Shown here piece after piece: positions 1-7,015 of a stretch of DNA of 64,000 nucleotides. Source of the DNA: Streptomyces sp. TRM68367 (GTDB lineage Bacteria > Actinomycetota > Actinomycetes > Streptomycetales > Streptomycetaceae); assembly GCF_014495685.1 (NCBI RefSeq), contig NZ_JACTVI010000012.1, positions 62,001-126,000 of the forward strand. Reading direction: 5' to 3'. Every line of letters starts with the position of its first letter. The first letter of the stretch is position 1. The position numbers were made by a program, and so were the translations under genes. Under the pieces are notes generated by a model. The model made no database searches. It was not told where the DNA came from and saw only the letters and a list, made by a program, of their open reading frames with translations.

Positions 1-1
1 C

Positions 2-793
2 GCCGCGGGCGCCGCCTCGGCACTCGACCTCAACCTCGGCGTGTCCGTCAGCGGCAATGACGGCGGTACGGGCAACACCGACGGTGGCACGGGCGGCGGC
101 GGTGCGTGCGACATCGTCGTCAACCCTGAGTGCGAAACGGGCGGCACCACGGACGGCGGTACCACCGACGGTGGCACGACGGGCGGCGGCACGACCGACG
201 GTGGTTCCACCGACGGTGGCGTCATCGGCGGCGTCATCGGCGGCAATGACGGTGGCACGACCGACGGCGGCACCACGGACGGTGGCGCGAACGGTGGTGC
301 CACCGACGGCGGTGCCAGCGGTGCCAACACCGGCGGCAGCAACACCGGCGGCAACGACACTGGTGGCAACACCGGCGGCAACGACACTGGTGGCAACACC
401 GGCGGCAACGACACTGGTGGCAACACGGGCGGTAACACCGGCGGCGGTTCCGGTTCCAATGGTGGCAACACCGGCGGCGGTTCCGGTTCCAATGGTGGCA
501 ACACCGGCGGCGGTTCCGGCTCCACTGGTGGCAACACCGGCACTACGCCCGACGGTGGCGGCAGCGACGCCTCCACCCAGGAGCAGGGCTCCTCGGCGAT
601 CACCGACACCGGCTCGCAGGAGACCGCTGCCCCGGCCGGCTCCGCGCAGGCCCAGGGCACCGGTCCCGAGCTGGCCGAGACCGGTGCCTCGCAGACCACG
701 TTCCTGCTGATCGGCGCCGCCACGATGATCGCCGGTGGCATCGGCTTCCGCGTGCTGCCGCGTCTGGTGAGCGGCCGCGGCGGTACTGCCTGA
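2..793 (+). CDS. Gly/Asn/Thr-rich sortase-anchored surface protein, 5' partial
   Basis: The reading frame is open from base 2, so the true start lies before the window; an in-frame GTG at 41 is probably internal. The visible N-terminus looks like the tail of a signal peptide (Ala-rich, then LDLNLGVSVSG). The middle is almost wholly Gly/Thr/Asn/Asp/Ser and carries tandem repeats of 9 and 11 residues. The C-terminus has the actinobacterial sortase layout: LAETGA, a hydrophobic segment of about 20 residues, then Arg-rich RLVSGRGG. LAxTG is the motif used by Streptomyces class E sortases, as for the long chaplins. I infer covalent attachment to peptidoglycan. The ligand or structural role cannot be read. 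A strong hairpin follows at 835-870. Confidence 0.8.
   Translation, partial: AAGAASALDLNLGVSVSGNDGGTGNTDGGTGGGGACDIVVNPECETGGTTDGGTTDGGTTGGGTTDGGSTDGGVIGGVIGGNDGGTTDGGTTDGGANGGATDGGASGANTGGSNTGGNDTGGNTGGNDTGGNTGGNDTGGNTGGNTGGGSGSNGGNTGGGSGSNGGNTGGGSGSTGGNTGTTPDGGGSDASTQEQGSSAITDTGSQETAAPAGSAQAQGTGPELAETGASQTTFLLIGAATMIAGGIGFRVLPRLVSGRGGTA
343..540 (+). repeat. In-frame tandem coding repeats (27-bp then 33-bp units)
   Basis: About three near-identical 27-bp units encode GNTGGNDTG-like nonapeptides. They are followed by about three 33-bp units encoding NTGGGSGSNGG. Both unit lengths are multiples of three, so copy-number change keeps the frame. Confidence 0.85.
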
Positions 794-834
794 GGGTAGC
801 GGTTCGCGTACGCACCGTACGTACAGCGCATGCC

Positions 835-870
835 GAGGGGCCCGGAGCGGACATCCGCTCCGGGCCCCTC
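835..870. terminator. Perfect 16-bp stem-loop, bidirectional terminator
   Basis: The left arm at 835-850 (GAGGGGCCCGGAGCGG) pairs perfectly with 855-870 across the loop ACAT. It lies between the convergent sortase substrate (+) and zinc-ribbon gene (-). There is no T-tract, as is common in Streptomyces. Confidence 0.8.
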
Positions 871-917
871 GTACGTCTTGGTTACGGCTCGTACGCCTTG
901 TGTTCCCCCGCCGCCGG

Positions 918-1109
918 TCAGATGGTCTGATGGGCCAGCAGGGCCACCGCGGCGATCAGGACCACCAGCAGGGCGATCAGCGCCATCGGGTTCAGGCCCG
1001 CGAAGAAGTTCTCCTGCTGCAGCCGCTCGCGGTTCGCACGGCACACCGGACACCGGCCCTCGTTCACGGGGGCTGCGCAGTTCGCGCACACCAGCCGGTC
1101 GTACGTCAT
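918..1109 (-). CDS. Small zinc-ribbon membrane protein (63 aa)
   Basis: The ATG at 1109 has a good Shine-Dalgarno (AAGGAGGG, about 7 nt upstream). Residues 8-23 contain two CxxC knuckles (CANC and CPVC), which suggests a one-zinc ribbon. A charged linker follows (RANRERLQQENF), then a single C-terminal transmembrane segment (MALIALLVVLIAAVALLA). The predicted form is a cytoplasmic zinc ribbon tethered to the membrane. The family is familiar from Streptomyces next to ftsE, but its function is unknown to me. It is transcribed divergently from ftsE, and an inverted repeat sits 36 bp upstream of its start. Confidence 0.8.
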   Translation of the reverse strand: MTYDRLVCANCAAPVNEGRCPVCRANRERLQQENFFAGLNPMALIALLVVLIAAVALLAHQTI

Positions 1110-1144
1110 GCGCTCGCCCTCCTTGCGCCGGTTCCACAGTGTTC

Positions 1145-1168
1145 AACGTTCGTGGGGGTGCGAACGTT
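1145..1168. promoter_or_regulatory. Inverted repeat AACGTTCG-N8-CGAACGTT
   Basis: Perfect 8-bp arms at 1145-1152 and 1161-1168 surround an 8-bp spacer. The repeat sits in the 330-bp gap between the zinc-ribbon gene (-) and ftsE (+), close to the zinc-ribbon start. It could be a dimeric regulator operator; no regulator can be assigned. Confidence 0.45.
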
Positions 1169-1232
1169 CCCTACTCCACTGTGCCAGGTTCCTCCGGAGG
1201 TTGCGCGGGCGGCCTTCAAAGGGGCGGTTCGG

Positions 1233-1320
1233 TGAGTTTCGCGGCTGCGGGTGCGTTGTGGCTTGGCGCGCCCACGCGACGGAGCCGCATATCGACACGG
1301 CCCCGCGCCCCTGAGGCCGG
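1233..1320 (+). repeat. Interspersed Streptomyces intergenic repeat
   Basis: The segment with TTTCGCGGCTGCGGGTGCG, GTGGCTTGGCGCGCCCACGC, GGAGCCGCATATCGACAC and CCCCGCGCCCCTGA matches, from memory, a repeat found in many Streptomyces intergenic regions. A partial copy occurs at 37868-37912 of this window. The rest of the 1110-1439 gap holds the inverted repeat above and presumably the ftsE promoter, which I could not place. Confidence 0.55.
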
Positions 1321-1439
1321 CACACTTTTCCCTGCACAAATGCGCACAAGTCTTACGCAACCGCCACCGGTGACTGCAGTCTCATACCCGGTTCGCGTAT
1401 GGTCACGCTCATCTACCCCCGGCGACCCGTGGTGCATCC

Positions 1440-2129
1440 GTGATCCGATTCGACAACGTCTCCAAGGTCTACCCCAAGCAGACCCGCCCCGCTCTCAGGG
1501 ATGTGTCCCTGGAAGTGGACAAGGGCGAGTTCGTGTTCCTTGTGGGGTCCTCCGGCTCCGGAAAGTCCACTTTCCTGCGGTTGGTCCTCCGCGAGGAGCG
1601 GGCCAGCCACGGGCAGGTGCACGTTCTGGGCAAGGACCTCGCGCGCCTCTCCAACTGGAAGGTGCCGCAGATGCGCCGCCAGCTGGGGACGGTGTTCCAG
1701 GACTTCCGGCTTCTGCCGAACAAGACGGTCGGCGAGAACGTCGCCTTCGCGCAGGAGGTGATCGGCAAGTCGCGCGGCGAGATCCGCAAGTCCGTGCCGC
1801 AGGTGCTCGATCTCGTCGGGCTCGGCGGGAAGGAGGACCGGATGCCGGGTGAGTTGTCCGGCGGTGAGCAGCAGCGCGTCGCCATCGCGCGGGCCTTCGT
1901 CAACCGGCCCAAGCTGCTCATCTGCGACGAGCCCACCGGCAACCTCGACCCGCAGACCTCCGTCGGCATCATGAAGCTGCTCGACCGGATCAACCGGACC
2001 GGTACGACCGTGGTGATGGCCACGCACGACCAGAACATCGTGGACCAGATGCGCAAGCGCGTCATCGAGCTGGAGACGGGTCGTCTCGTCCGCGACCAGG
2101 CACGCGGCGTCTACGGCTACCAGCACTGA
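1440..2129 (+). CDS. ftsE: Cell division ATP-binding protein FtsE
   Basis: This 229-aa ABC ATPase is the nucleotide-binding half of FtsEX, which links the cytoplasm to periplasmic or cell-wall hydrolases at the division site. Walker A is GSSGSGKST (residues 36-44), the Q-loop is VFQDFRLL, the ABC signature is LSGGEQQR, Walker B is LLICDEPT, and the switch His is in MATHDQ. FtsE-typical [12 protein letters not shown] follows the Q-loop. Length and motif order are normal. The GTG at 1440 opens directly at the conserved [11 protein letters not shown] start. ftsX follows after 38 bp in the same operon. Confidence 0.97.
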   Translation: MIRFDNVSKVYPKQTRPALRDVSLEVDKGEFVFLVGSSGSGKSTFLRLVLREERASHGQVHVLGKDLARLSNWKVPQMRRQLGTVFQDFRLLPNKTVGENVAFAQEVIGKSRGEIRKSVPQVLDLVGLGGKEDRMPGELSGGEQQRVAIARAFVNRPKLLICDEPTGNLDPQTSVGIMKLLDRINRTGTTVVMATHDQNIVDQMRKRVIELETGRLVRDQARGVYGYQH

Positions 2130-2167
2130 CGACCGACAGGCTCCACGGAAAGGCTTAACCAGACGCC

Positions 2168-3085
2168 ATGCGCGCCCAGTTCGTTCTCTCCGAGATCGGT
2201 GTCGGTCTCCGCCGCAACCTGACCATGACCTTCGCGGTCATCGTCTCCGTCGCCCTGTCGCTCGCGCTCTTCGGCGGTTCGCTGCTGATGAGCGATCAGG
2301 TCAGCACGATGAAGGGCTACTGGTACGACAAGGTCAACGTCTCGATCTTCTTCTGCAACAAGAGCGACGCCGAGTCCGACCCCAACTGCGCCAAGGGCGC
2401 GGTGACCGACGACCAGAAGAAGCAGATCAAATCCGACCTCGACAAGATGTCGGTGGTCCAGAAGGTCACGTACGAGTCGCAGGACCAGGCGTACAAGCAC
2501 TACAAGGAGCAGTTCGGCGACTCCCCGCTGGCCAGCTCGCTCACACCGGACCAGATGCAGGAGTCGTACCGGATCAAGCTGAAGGACCCGGAGAAGTACC
2601 AGGTCATCGCGACCGCCTTCGACGGGCGTGACGGGGTGCAGTCGGTGCAGGACCAGAAGGGCATTCTGGACAACCTCTTCGGGCTGCTGAACGGCATGAA
2701 CTGGGCCGCGCGCGCGGTGATGGCGCTGATGCTGGCCGTGGCGCTGATGCTGATCGTCAACACGGTGCGGGTTTCGGCGTTCAGCCGCCGGCGCGAGACC
2801 GGGATCATGCGCCTGGTCGGTGCCTCGGGCTTCTACATCCAAGCGCCGTTCATCATGGAGGCCGCGGTCGCCGGGCTGATCGGCGGCACGCTCGCGTGCG
2901 GATTCCTGCTCGTCGCCCGGTACTTCCTCATCGACCACGGCCTGGCCCTGTCCGAGAAACTGAATCTGATCAACTTCATCGGCTGGGACGCCGTCCTCAC
3001 AAAGTTGCCGCTCATCCTCGCGACGAGCCTGCTGATGCCGGCGTTGGCGGCGTTCTTCGCGCTGCGCAAGTACCTGAAGGTGTGA
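2168..3085 (+). CDS. ftsX: Cell division permease FtsX
   Basis: This 305-aa FtsX-family protein has a short cytoplasmic N-terminus and a first membrane span (MTFAVIVSVALSLALFGGSL). A large extracytoplasmic domain of about 150 residues follows, with two Cys (FFCNKSDAESDPNC) that could form a disulfide. Three C-terminal spans contain the permease signature SRRRETGIMRLVGASGFYIQ. The extracellular loop is where FtsX recruits peptidoglycan hydrolases or their regulators in other actinobacteria. It forms a complex with the FtsE encoded just upstream. The ATG at 2168 gives the normal family start (MRAQFVLSEIGVGLRRN). A hairpin terminator follows. Confidence 0.97.
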   Translation: MRAQFVLSEIGVGLRRNLTMTFAVIVSVALSLALFGGSLLMSDQVSTMKGYWYDKVNVSIFFCNKSDAESDPNCAKGAVTDDQKKQIKSDLDKMSVVQKVTYESQDQAYKHYKEQFGDSPLASSLTPDQMQESYRIKLKDPEKYQVIATAFDGRDGVQSVQDQKGILDNLFGLLNGMNWAARAVMALMLAVALMLIVNTVRVSAFSRRRETGIMRLVGASGFYIQAPFIMEAAVAGLIGGTLACGFLLVARYFLIDHGLALSEKLNLINFIGWDAVLTKLPLILATSLLMPALAAFFALRKYLKV

Positions 3086-3092
3086 CGCATGC

Positions 3093-3132
3093 CAAGAGGG
3101 TCGTACGGTCAACCGGCCGTACGGCCCTCTTG
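3093..3132 (+). terminator. ftsEX stem-loop terminator
   Basis: The 16-bp stem CAAGAGGGTCGTACGG pairs with CCGTACGGCCCTCTTG with one G-U wobble. The loop is 8 nt. It starts a few bases after the ftsX stop. Confidence 0.8.
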
Positions 3133-3153
3133 CGTTGTCCTAGACTCACCGCC

Positions 3154-4326
3154 ATGTCAGGCCAAGAGCTGCCGTCTTGTCAGCCCCGCCGCCTTCGCCG
3201 CGGGGCCGCCCTGACATTGGTGTTCGCGAGTGTCCTCGTCGCCGGTGCGGCGACGGGCTCCCTGCCCGAGACCAGCCTTAGGACGCCGCCGGACGCTGCC
3301 CGTTCGGCAGCGCTCACCGGTTCGCGCGAGGACGTCGCCAGGGCGGCCCGGGAGGCCATGACCGACGGCGTGTCCCCCATGGAGGCCGCGCAGCGCGAGG
3401 TCAGCCGCAGCGGGGACCGCTGGGGCGCCGTCTATTCCCCGGGCGAGTACGAGGAGTTCGAGGAGTCCCTCGACGGCCGCTACACCGGCGTCGGCCTGTG
3501 GGCGCGGCGCGAGCCGGACGGCCGGATCGAAGTGACGAAGGTGGGGGCCGGCTCCCCGGCCGCCGAGGCCGGGATCCGCCGGGGCGACCGGCTGCGCAGC
3601 GTCGACGGGCACAAGGTCGACGGGCGGCCGGTCACCGAGGTCGTCTCCCTACTGCGCGGCGACGCCATGGACGCGCCCGCCGGGACCGCGGTCGCCCTCG
3701 TTCTGGAGCGCGGCACGCGCGCGTGGAGCCTCACCCTGCGACGGGCCAGCCTGTCCACCGACTCGGTGACCGTGCGCAGGATCGCCGGCGGTGTCACCGT
3801 CATCAGGGTCACCGCGTTCGCCAAGGGCTCCGGCGAGCAGGTGCGCACCGCCGTACGGCAGGCCCCGGCGGGCGCCGGGATCGTCCTCGACCTGCGCGGC
3901 AACTCCGGCGGCCTGGTCACCGAGGCCACCACCGCCGCGTCCGCCTTCCTCGACGGCGGTCTCGTCGCGACGTACGACATGGACGGCGAGCAGCGCGTGC
4001 TCCACGCCCAGCAGGGCGGGGACACCTCCAGACCCCTGGTCGCGCTCGTCGACGGCGGGACGATGAGCGCGGCCGAACTCCTGACCGGCGCCCTGAAGGA
4101 CCGCGGCCGTGCGGTCGTCGTGGGCTCCCGCACCTTCGGCAAGGGCTCGGTGCAGATGCCGAGCCGGCTGCCCGACGGCTCTGTCGCGGAGCTGACCGTC
4201 GGGCACTACCGCACCCCCTCCGGCCGCGGCGTCGACGGGCACGGCATCACGCCGGACCTGGCGGCCGACGAACAGGCCCTGAAGCGGGCGGAGACGGTCC
4301 TCAGCGGCCTGGGCACCGCGTCGTAG
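3154..4326 (+). CDS. S41 family carboxy-terminal processing peptidase
   Basis: The 390-aa protein starts at the ATG at 3154, after the ftsX terminator; the same frame is open further upstream inside ftsX but that is not credible. An N-terminal signal or membrane anchor follows RRLRRG (AALTLVFASVLVAGAATGS). A PDZ domain follows (GVGLWARREPDGRIEVTKV, then GSPAAEAGIRRGDRL). The S41 catalytic core carries LDLRGNSGG, the nucleophile Ser in GGTMSAAE and the general-base Lys in FGKGSVQ. It is predicted to be an extracytoplasmic Ser/Lys protease of the CtpA/Prc type. Its position between ftsX and smpB is the usual Streptomyces one. The substrate is unknown. Confidence 0.93.
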   Translation: MSGQELPSCQPRRLRRGAALTLVFASVLVAGAATGSLPETSLRTPPDAARSAALTGSREDVARAAREAMTDGVSPMEAAQREVSRSGDRWGAVYSPGEYEEFEESLDGRYTGVGLWARREPDGRIEVTKVGAGSPAAEAGIRRGDRLRSVDGHKVDGRPVTEVVSLLRGDAMDAPAGTAVALVLERGTRAWSLTLRRASLSTDSVTVRRIAGGVTVIRVTAFAKGSGEQVRTAVRQAPAGAGIVLDLRGNSGGLVTEATTAASAFLDGGLVATYDMDGEQRVLHAQQGGDTSRPLVALVDGGTMSAAELLTGALKDRGRAVVVGSRTFGKGSVQMPSRLPDGSVAELTVGHYRTPSGRGVDGHGITPDLAADEQALKRAETVLSGLGTAS

Positions 4327-4389
4327 CCGCCGCTCTGACGTAATCGGCTTTCCGCGGACCGCCTCCGTAGTGCGAAAATGGTCGGCACT

Positions 4390-4869
4390 ATGGCTAAGGA
4401 AAAAGGGCGCAAGCTGATCGCGCAGAACAAGAAGGCGCGGCACGACTACCACATCCTGGACACCTACGAGGCCGGTCTGGTGCTCATGGGGACCGAGGTG
4501 AAGTCGTTGCGCCAGGGACGGGCGTCGCTGGTCGACGGCTTCGTGCAGCTCGACGGGCACGAGGCGTGGCTGTACAACGTGCATGTGCCGGAGTACAGCC
4601 AGGGCACCTGGACCAACCACAGCGCCCGGCGCAAGCGGAAGCTGCTGCTGCACCGCGAGGAGATCGACAAGCTGGAGGCCAAGTCCCAGGAGACGGGTCA
4701 CACGATCGTGCCCCTCGCCCTGTACTTCAAGGACGGCCGCGCCAAGATCGAGATCGCACTGGCGAAGGGCAAGAAGGAGTACGACAAGCGCCAGACGCTG
4801 CGCGAGAAGCAGGACCGGCGCGAGGCGGAGCGGGTGATCTCGGCGGTGCGGCGGCGGCAGCGGGCGTAG
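4390..4869 (+). CDS. smpB: SsrA-binding protein SmpB
   Basis: This 159-aa tmRNA partner protein binds the tRNA-like domain of ssrA and brings it to stalled ribosomes. It shows the family landmarks [31 protein letters not shown] and [19 protein letters not shown], plus the basic C-terminal tail ([17 protein letters not shown]) that reads the empty mRNA channel. I start it at the second ATG (4390, MAKEKGRK), matching the usual family N-terminus. An in-frame ATG at 4378 would add MVGT. Neither has a clear Shine-Dalgarno. The ssrA gene lies about 100 bp downstream on the same strand, so the two partners are neighbours. Confidence 0.96.
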   Translation: MAKEKGRKLIAQNKKARHDYHILDTYEAGLVLMGTEVKSLRQGRASLVDGFVQLDGHEAWLYNVHVPEYSQGTWTNHSARRKRKLLLHREEIDKLEAKSQETGHTIVPLALYFKDGRAKIEIALAKGKKEYDKRQTLREKQDRREAERVISAVRRRQRA

Positions 4870-4967
4870 ACCCCCGGCGGGTGGGAATAGGCTGGCACCG
4901 ACCTGCGTTGGTCACGTACGATGGCATCTGCACCGCCCAGCCGGTGCCTACCTTGAGAAATGAACAT

Positions 4968-5366
4968 GGGGATGATCGGTTTCGACAGCGGCTGTCGAAG
5001 CAGGGGAAGCGTGTCGAGGAAGCGGCCATGATCTCGTAAACCACAGGCCGAAAAAAATAATCGCCAATTCCAAGCGCGATATCTCCCAGAGCACGCTCGC
5101 TCTCGCTGCCTGATAAGCGGCTAGAGCAGCTCCTCTACTAGAGGGAGTGTCAGCCCGGGGCTGTTCCCGACCCGGATCCTGGCATCAGCTAGGGAACTAA
5201 ACCTCGATCCCGGTCACGGGGTGAAGAGGGAAACCCAACAGTGACTGAGCCCGTCGGAGACTTGTCCGCGTGATCTCCGGGGCCGAGAAAAGCACAGCGG
5301 ACTGCGCACGGAGAAGCCCTGGTTCCGCACCGTTGGACGCGGGTTCGATTCCCGCCATCTCCACCA
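4968..5366 (+). ncRNA. ssrA: Transfer-messenger RNA (tmRNA)
   Basis: The 5' end GGGGATG pairs with CATCTCC just before the discriminator A and encoded CCA at 5364-5366, forming the acceptor stem. A T-arm (GCGGGTTCGATTCCCGC) precedes it. The resume codon GCC at 5063 opens a 16-codon frame ending TGA-TAA at 5111-5116; it encodes the tag ANSKRDISQSTLALAA, with the LALAA proteolysis degron typical of actinobacteria. Together with smpB this releases ribosomes from broken mRNAs and tags the products for degradation. A terminator lies at 5394-5425. Confidence 0.96.
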
Positions 5367-5393
5367 ACCCCTCCGGGGGTACCCCATGTGGGC

Positions 5394-5425
5394 AAGGCCC
5401 CGTCGCTTTCGAGCGGCGGGGCCTT
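5394..5425 (+). terminator. ssrA terminator
   Basis: The 14-bp stem AAGGCCCCGTCGCT pairs with AGCGGCGGGGCCTT with one G-U wobble, around a TTCG loop. It begins 28 bases after the CCA end of ssrA. Confidence 0.85.
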
Positions 5426-5627
5426 TGCCGTGCCCGGGCACGGCCTGTACAGCGCGTGAAGAGCGCTGCACAGCAAGTGAGTTGGATCCGGTAGGCTTTG
5501 CCCCGTGACGCGCCCTTTGGGTGCGTCCTCCCTTCACACCGGGGCCCCGTCCCCTCGGGGCCCGGCCCGACGAGAGCATCCCGGGACCGTGACTGGCTGC
5601 CTCACGTCGAGGGGAGGACGCCCCCAC

Positions 5628-5741
5628 ATGGGTTGTCACGAGGAGCAGAAACTGACTCTCGTCATGCGGCTGATCCGGCTTCTGCCGGAGCGTGCGGCTA
5701 AGCACGCGAGGAGGTGGCTGCTCCGGTGGCTGAGCAGGTAG
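5628..5741 (+). CDS. Possible small cationic peptide (37 aa)
   Basis: The ATG at 5628 is preceded by GAGGGGAGG with a spacer of about 10 nt, a strong ribosome site. The product begins MGCHEEQKLTLVMRL and continues with alternating Arg/Leu/Trp (IRLLPERAAKHARRW, then LLRWLSR), a cationic amphipathic helix. The frame also extends upstream to a GTG at 5505. A TAGGCT -10-like box at 5492-5497 would allow a leaderless start there (78 aa). The stop lies at the edge of a duplicated hairpin unit. I recognise no family. It could be a leader peptide, a type I toxin-like peptide or a relic. Confidence 0.4.
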   Translation: MGCHEEQKLTLVMRLIRLLPERAAKHARRWLLRWLSR

Positions 5742-5902
5742 CCGGATATCCCCCGGGTCCCTGGGGATATCCGACAGGCTCCTGTTGAGCCAGGCCCCGC
5801 TCGGAGTTAGCGCTCCGGGCGGGGCCCACCTGCTCTGGTGGCCTAGCAGCTAGCCGGATATCCCCCACGGAGCTGGGGACATCCGACACGCTCCTGGTGA
5901 AC
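5718..5902 (+). repeat. Two-copy tandem duplication, 112-bp period, with hairpins
   Basis: Copy 1 (5718-5790) and copy 2 (5830-5902) align without gaps at an offset of 112 bases. Each starts CTGCTC(C/T)GGTGG, passes TAGCCGGATATCCCC and ends CTCCTG(T/G)TGA. Each contains an 11-bp stem (5743-5753 with 5763-5773; 5855-5865 with 5875-5885). Between them lies a third hairpin at 5793-5826, with 14-bp arms starting GGCCCCGC. The three hairpins look like attenuators or terminators. No gene follows on this strand; the next genes converge on the region. Confidence 0.75.
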
Positions 5903-6004
5903 TCGGGCCTCCGCCTGACTAAAGCATCACGGCCCCAGACGGCGGCCTCGGCATCCAAGTACAGCACACCCGGCCCCCGCACCGCACCACCGATCAACGC
6001 CAGT

Positions 6005-7015
6005 TCACGCGATCGTGCGCCGCCCCGTACTCGCCCGCTCCGTCATCCTCGGCGGCAGCAGCGTCGCCTCCGGTACGGCCTTCTCGTCCAGCTTCCGCAT
6101 CAGCAGCTCCACCGCCCGCGTGCCCACCTCCGCGGACGGCAACGCGACCGAGGAGACCGGGATGCGGGCCGACGCGGCGAGTTCGTCGGGGCAGATGGCG
6201 GTGACCGACAGGTCGCCGGGGACGCGCAGACCCAGTTGCTCGAAGGCGTCGATCAGGGGCTCCAGCAGGGGTTCGTTGTGGACGACCACGCCGGTCAGGG
6301 CGGGCTGCTCGCGCAGGAGTTGCTCGGCGACGCGGCGGGCGGCGCCCGGACCGGACTCGCAGGGGTGCACGGCGGAGGACAGACCGTGCCGGTCGGCGGC
6401 GGCCGTGAAGCCCTGGACGACGCGCTGGGCGAAGGCGGTCTGCCGTACGTACACCTCGGGCGGCGAGCCGACCAGGGCCACCGAGCGGTGCCCGAGCCGC
6501 GCCAGGTGTTCCACGCACGCCTCGCCCGCCGCCCTGAAGTCCAGGTCGATACAGGTCAGCCCGTCGGGACTGAGCGGGAAGCCGATCAACACCGACGGCC
6601 GGTCCAGGATGCGCAGCAGCGGCAGCCGTGGGTCGTGGAGCTGGACGTCCATCACGATCAGCGCGTCCACCAGGGCCGTGTCCGCGACGCGGCGCAGTCC
6701 CTCCTCGCTCTCCTCCTGGGTGAGGAGCAGTACGTCGTGGTCGTGGCGGCGGGCCTCGGTCACCACCGACACCGCGAACTGCATCACCACCGGCACATGG
6801 ATCCCGGCGCGCAGCGGGATCACCAGCGCCAGTACGTTCGACTTGCTGCTGGCCAGGGCACGGGCGCCGGCGTGTGGCCGGTAGCCGAGCTCGCGAATGG
6901 CCGCCTCGACGCGCCGCCGGGTCTCGTCCGAGATAGGGCGCTTACCGCTCAGGGCGTACGACACCGTGCTGGGGGAGACCCCGGCGCGCCGCGCCACATC
7001 CGTGATCTTCACCAT
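6005..7015 (-). CDS. LacI-family transcriptional regulator of the xylosidase operon
   Basis: The 336-aa protein has an N-terminal LacI helix-turn-helix (KITDVARRAGVSPSTVSYAL), a hinge (RPHAGARALASSKSN) and a periplasmic-binding-protein-like effector domain. The ATG at 7015 shares its A with the TGA stop of the upstream xylosidase gene (TGATG), so the two genes are translationally coupled; a GTG two codons earlier is also possible. It probably autoregulates the operon by binding the palindromes at 9342-9458. The effector is likely a xyloside or xyloglucan oligosaccharide, by inference from the partner enzyme. Length is normal for the family. Confidence 0.92.
   Translation of the reverse strand: MVKITDVARRAGVSPSTVSYALSGKRPISDETRRRVEAAIRELGYRPHAGARALASSKSNVLALVIPLRAGIHVPVVMQFAVSVVTEARRHDHDVLLLTQEESEEGLRRVADTALVDALIVMDVQLHDPRLPLLRILDRPSVLIGFPLSPDGLTCIDLDFRAAGEACVEHLARLGHRSVALVGSPPEVYVRQTAFAQRVVQGFTAAADRHGLSSAVHPCESGPGAARRVAEQLLREQPALTGVVVHNEPLLEPLIDAFEQLGLRVPGDLSVTAICPDELAASARIPVSSVALPSAEVGTRAVELLMRKLDEKAVPEATLLPPRMTERASTGRRTIA

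Noticed and set aside
343..540. CRISPR-like array
   Set aside because: The repeats are contiguous, in frame and lack spacers; they code for Gly/Asn-rich peptides.
2896..3153. Long 5' extension of the S41 protease into ftsX
   Set aside because: It lies inside ftsX and its terminator; the ATG at 3154 is followed by a proper signal peptide.
4968..5902. Integrated element using the tmRNA 3' end as att site
   Set aside because: No second copy of the tmRNA 3' end and no integrase in the window; only small repeats follow.
5698..5997. Minus-strand 99-aa frame over the duplicated hairpins
   Set aside because: Runs through both repeat copies with no ribosome site; the N-terminus MIGGAVRGPGVLYLDAEAAV matches nothing I know.
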